NCBI RefSeq assembly: GCF_030272615.1
Contig: NC_081409.1
Span: 526,056,975-526,120,974 of the forward strand
Length of the DNA stretch: 64,000 nucleotides
Direction: 5' to 3'
DNA from: Cryptomeria japonica
Taxonomy: Eukaryota > Streptophyta > Pinopsida > Cupressales > Cupressaceae
Shown in pieces: positions 61,182 through 64,000 of the stretch. Both the position numbers and the translations under genes were made by a program. The notes beneath the pieces are model-generated. The model had not been told where the DNA came from. It saw only the letters and a list, made by a program, of their open reading frames with translations, and searched no databases. Numbering within the stretch: the stretch's first letter is position 1; every line of letters starts with the position of its first letter.

Positions 61182-61440
61182 TCATTCCCTCAAATAATCC
61201 TTAAATTGTGCATCATCTTGATGCACTTATTTAATATAACCATAAAAGGAGTTGTAGTCCGAGATAAGTCTAAGACAAAAAGGAACAATTGTTGCACCTC
61301 AATGGTGTCCTCCCATGTAGCATTCTTCTCATCATATTGGTTCCTTGCACCTTGCATCGACCAACCTCTCTTTATTCCTCAATTGGTACTGGCACCCCTC
61401 CAAGACTCCAAATGGTTCTATCATTCTTCCTCCTAATTCG
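61182..61440 (-). pseudogene. Second copy of the family A pol 3' end
   Basis: Homologous to 57163-57430, with the same order: polypurine tract, the GTGCATCATCnnGATGCAC palindrome block, and remnants of the chromodomain-like tail (MIEPFGVLEG). It belongs to an element whose central pol was deleted. Confidence 0.75.
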
Positions 61441-62512
61441 TAGGAGGATCATTCCTCGCTTCATCAAACCTTGGTAAATAAGTTATCCTATTTTTTGATC
61501 ATTTCCACCATAATTTCCCCTATTATTATTGTATCCATCTCTTTGATTGATTAGGAGGTGGTCTCCTTTCAGATTTTTTAAACTCTTGATACTTGTTGAA
61601 GTTTGAGTTCCCCTTGAATTCATGCTTCCTTTTGAATTAACGATTCTTGTTAAAATTCTATCTTGTTGTTGCTAGGGTTTGAATCTTCCTTTCTTGATTT
61701 AAAGATTTCTCAAGTACTTCCTTCATCAACTTCTACCCTTATGTTGGTACTCAGCCTAAAATGAACTTCCCGGTTTAACCTTTCTCATCCTTTTGACACA
61801 TAGGTACGTTCTTAACAATTTGGTGAACTTATTTCCATGTTTATGAAGTTATGTCAATTTCTCATAAAAAATAATTGTGATGGCCACCTTTAATGAAAAT
61901 GGTGAACAAATTGATCTCATGTGATTATATCCTCATTATACCCTTTTGTTTCTTAGTATTGGTCCACCAACTAGTTCCTTCTTTGATAAGTTGATAGGGA
62001 CCCCATAATGCCTTAGTTGTTTCACTAATGTCATAGATCAAATTATTTCCCCATTTCATTCAACCAATCTTCTGCTCCTTCACCAATTTTATTTCCATCT
62101 AACTTAGGTGGGGTAAGTTCCTTCAAATCCTTAGATAGATCCAACATATCATTTCCCTCTTATTATCCATCTCATTTTCTCGCTCATTGCCAAGATCCTC
62201 ATTTTAAGTCCCACTTCTATTTTTTCAATGTCGTTCTTGATCTTATCTCTTTTCTCAGTTAATACGTTGATTATAGCTTTGACTTTCATTGTTGATTCAC
62301 TCCTTTTTCTTGTTGATTTCCATCATTGCTAACTTCTCTTTGACTCCTTGTGGTGGTATGCTTTCCTCTTCCACTTCGCTTACCATCTAGGTCTTTATTG
62401 AAATTCAAATTTATTATTCAATCAATTTATCTCTACTACTTCCAACTACTTCCAAGATAATCTTCAATATTGCATAAGTTGAAGTGATCTCAAGGCCTAG
62501 ACTTGAACCTTC
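61441..62512 (-). pseudogene. Family A gag remnant of the internally deleted element
   Basis: The minus strand shows PPKLDGNKIGEGAEDWLNEM near 62100, a typical gypsy Gag start block, then frames full of stops. The pol end follows directly at 61440, so protease, RT, RNase H and integrase are missing. Confidence 0.65.
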
Positions 62513-62524
62513 GCTCTGATACCA
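62513..62524 (-). other. PBS of the deleted family A element (initiator tRNA-Met)
   Basis: TGGTATCAGAGC on the minus strand, two bases from the 5' LTR end at 62527. Confidence 0.93.
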
Positions 62525-62632
62525 CATGTATTAACCCACTTAACTTAATCCAAAAATCTCAACTAATTTTTTTTTATATCGATGATTCCTTATTCCCACT
62601 TATTCTTAATTGCGTTTAATTCAATCACATAC

Positions 62633-62795
62633 TCTAGGCATATATCCAAATGGGATAGGCATCCATCCAACCGGGATGGGCATCTAATCATACGAGTTAG
62701 GAATCTATCTATACGGGACATGGGGTTTCATCTATCCAATTCGGGATAGGCATCTACCCAAACAGAGTACACATCTATTCAAAGAATAGGAAATG
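62633..62795 (-). repeat. Stem-loop array in family A LTR copy 4
   Basis: Units TATCC..GGATA, CCATCC..GGATGG, CTATCC..GGATAG and CTATTC..GAATAG remain paired. Two others are decayed. Confidence 0.8.
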
Positions 62796-63536
62796 CTCTG
62801 GCTTGAGACTTTAGGCTCATCGGGACCATCTAGGTCCTAAGTCACTCTCTAAAGACTACACTCCCCTACTAGGAATTCATCGAGGTCGCCATCTTTAGGA
62901 GTATATAAAAAAAATAAAAATAAACAAGCTCGAGTTCCGCCTCAAAATTTGGCCTAAAGCCTCGAGAAGTCAAGCGAATCCATATGGGATCCCTTCTGAG
63001 TATGCATTGAATTACTTTTAATCTTCCAATTAGTGTTACTATACCCTTTGATTCAAAGACCAAGGAACTTCGAAAAAAAACATGATCAACTCATCCTTAA
63101 CCAAATCCTAATCCCCATCCCCGAACGCCTTAGTACAAGGGACAACTCCATCCCTAGACTGCCTACATACCCATTTTGACATGGGATCACGGCGTAGAGT
63201 ATGTAGTTCTGGTTTCAAACTATGGTTTAATGTAAACTATATGGTGGGTATGCAACCCTTTCTAGGGTCAATGTCCTAGACAGTTTCTCTGTGGTTGCTA
63301 CCCACGATGGTAGCTCTATAGCAAAAAGGCTCAAGGTGGCCTTTTGCTTGTGTCCTAAAATAACTAATCCTATTTCCTATTAAATATGTCACCCTTAATC
63401 CATTTTCATCCACTGAATTCCATCAAGATAAAATATATATCCAAAATCATCACTCACAACCAAAGCCTAAATGGAGTTTTCTAAGGTTATCTGAGTGGAT
63501 GTAAATTTATTTAAGATTTATCTTTTTAGATTCTTG

Positions 63537-63565
63537 ATCCAAGGGGGATTACCCACCCCTTGGAT
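63537..63565 (-). other. Conserved hairpin, family A LTR copy 4
   Basis: ATCCAAGGGG / CCCCTTGGAT with a 9-nt loop, identical in stem to copies 1-3. Confidence 0.9.
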
Positions 63566-64000
63566 TTTAACTTCCAAATAACCCTTATTACTCCCTAGCG
63601 ATTTAGAGGGACAATGCCACAAACGTTGTTATTGCAGCTTTGTTAGGTGTTAAGTGCAATAGTTCAACACGACGACATTACCCATAAACGTGACCCACAG
63701 GCACCATAGATACCGAACATTGCTAAGTTTTGGTTTCATCTCCTCTTGTTTAGTTGTCTAACTAGGAATTTAACTTTGAATTCACAAATCTTATGTAAAG
63801 AAATATTCTAATACAATCATGAAAATGAAACTATGATATACAAGGAAGTTTTGCTTGAAAACTTGTAAACTTATAACTTATGAAAATGATTGAAATACTT
63901 CTTGAAAGGTACTAAATCGCTTAAGTAAAATCTAATTCCTAGGTAGAAGGACTTTAGAAATGAATTTTAAAACTTGATTGAAGGAAAAACTTAATAATAA

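Larger units (their letters stand above)
62527..64000 (-). repeat. Family A LTR copy 4 (5' LTR), runs off the window
   Basis: It starts TGTATTAACCCACTTAACTTA. It has the stem-loop array (62633-62795) and the conserved hairpin (63537-63565). It is most similar to copy 1. The far end lies outside the window. Confidence 0.88.

Overview
The window looks like repeat-rich nuclear DNA from a plant with a large genome. A gymnosperm (conifer type) is my guess, from the long AT-rich LTRs, the deep nesting and the decayed element mix. No intact host gene, rRNA, tRNA or CRISPR array could be supported. Nearly everything that can be identified is retrotransposon, and the layers can be peeled apart by target-site duplications (TSDs), primer-binding sites (PBSs) and matching LTR ends.

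Layout. 1-2458 holds no recognisable gene. A polypurine tract at 2459-2471 opens a plus-strand LTR of a family I call B (2472 onward). 5186-8797 is a decayed reading frame of about 1,200 codons of unknown function. 10194-23151 is a minus-strand Ty3/gypsy chromovirus, whose 5' LTR is split by a minus-strand Ty1/copia element (15666-22375). 24203-25500 and 26553-27436 are further B-type LTR pieces, flanking a decayed transposase-like frame (25900-26552).

From 27437 to the end the window is built on a minus-strand chromovirus family (family A) with LTRs of 3.8-5.5 kb, present in four LTR copies plus one fragment. Copy 1 (27437 onward) is broken twice: by a young non-autonomous element with an intact 1132-aa Gag/protease-like ORF but no reverse transcriptase (28113-35968), and by a 5'-truncated LINE (about 38730-53027). 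The LINE is itself broken by two solo LTRs with perfect 5-bp TSDs: family A at 39670-45161 and family B at 45444-50217. Copy 3 (53407-57162) is the 3' LTR of a pol fragment (57176-60050). A recombination junction near 60050 joins that fragment to an internally deleted relative (60050-64000, including copy 4).

How the pieces work: autonomous chromoviruses, copia and LINEs supply enzymes, and the Gag-only element must borrow reverse transcriptase and integrase. Most enzyme frames are broken by TAG stops and by G/A or C/T changes at key residues, as expected from long-term cytosine methylation and deamination. The least expected signals are (i) an array of about 23-bp units in every family A LTR, each a small stem-loop with compensated stem changes, (ii) a 29-nt hairpin preserved in all four family A LTRs, (iii) an extra ORF downstream of the LINE RNase H domain that resembles the unknown 5186-8797 protein, and (iv) the Gag-only element with a duplicated leader block just before its start codon.
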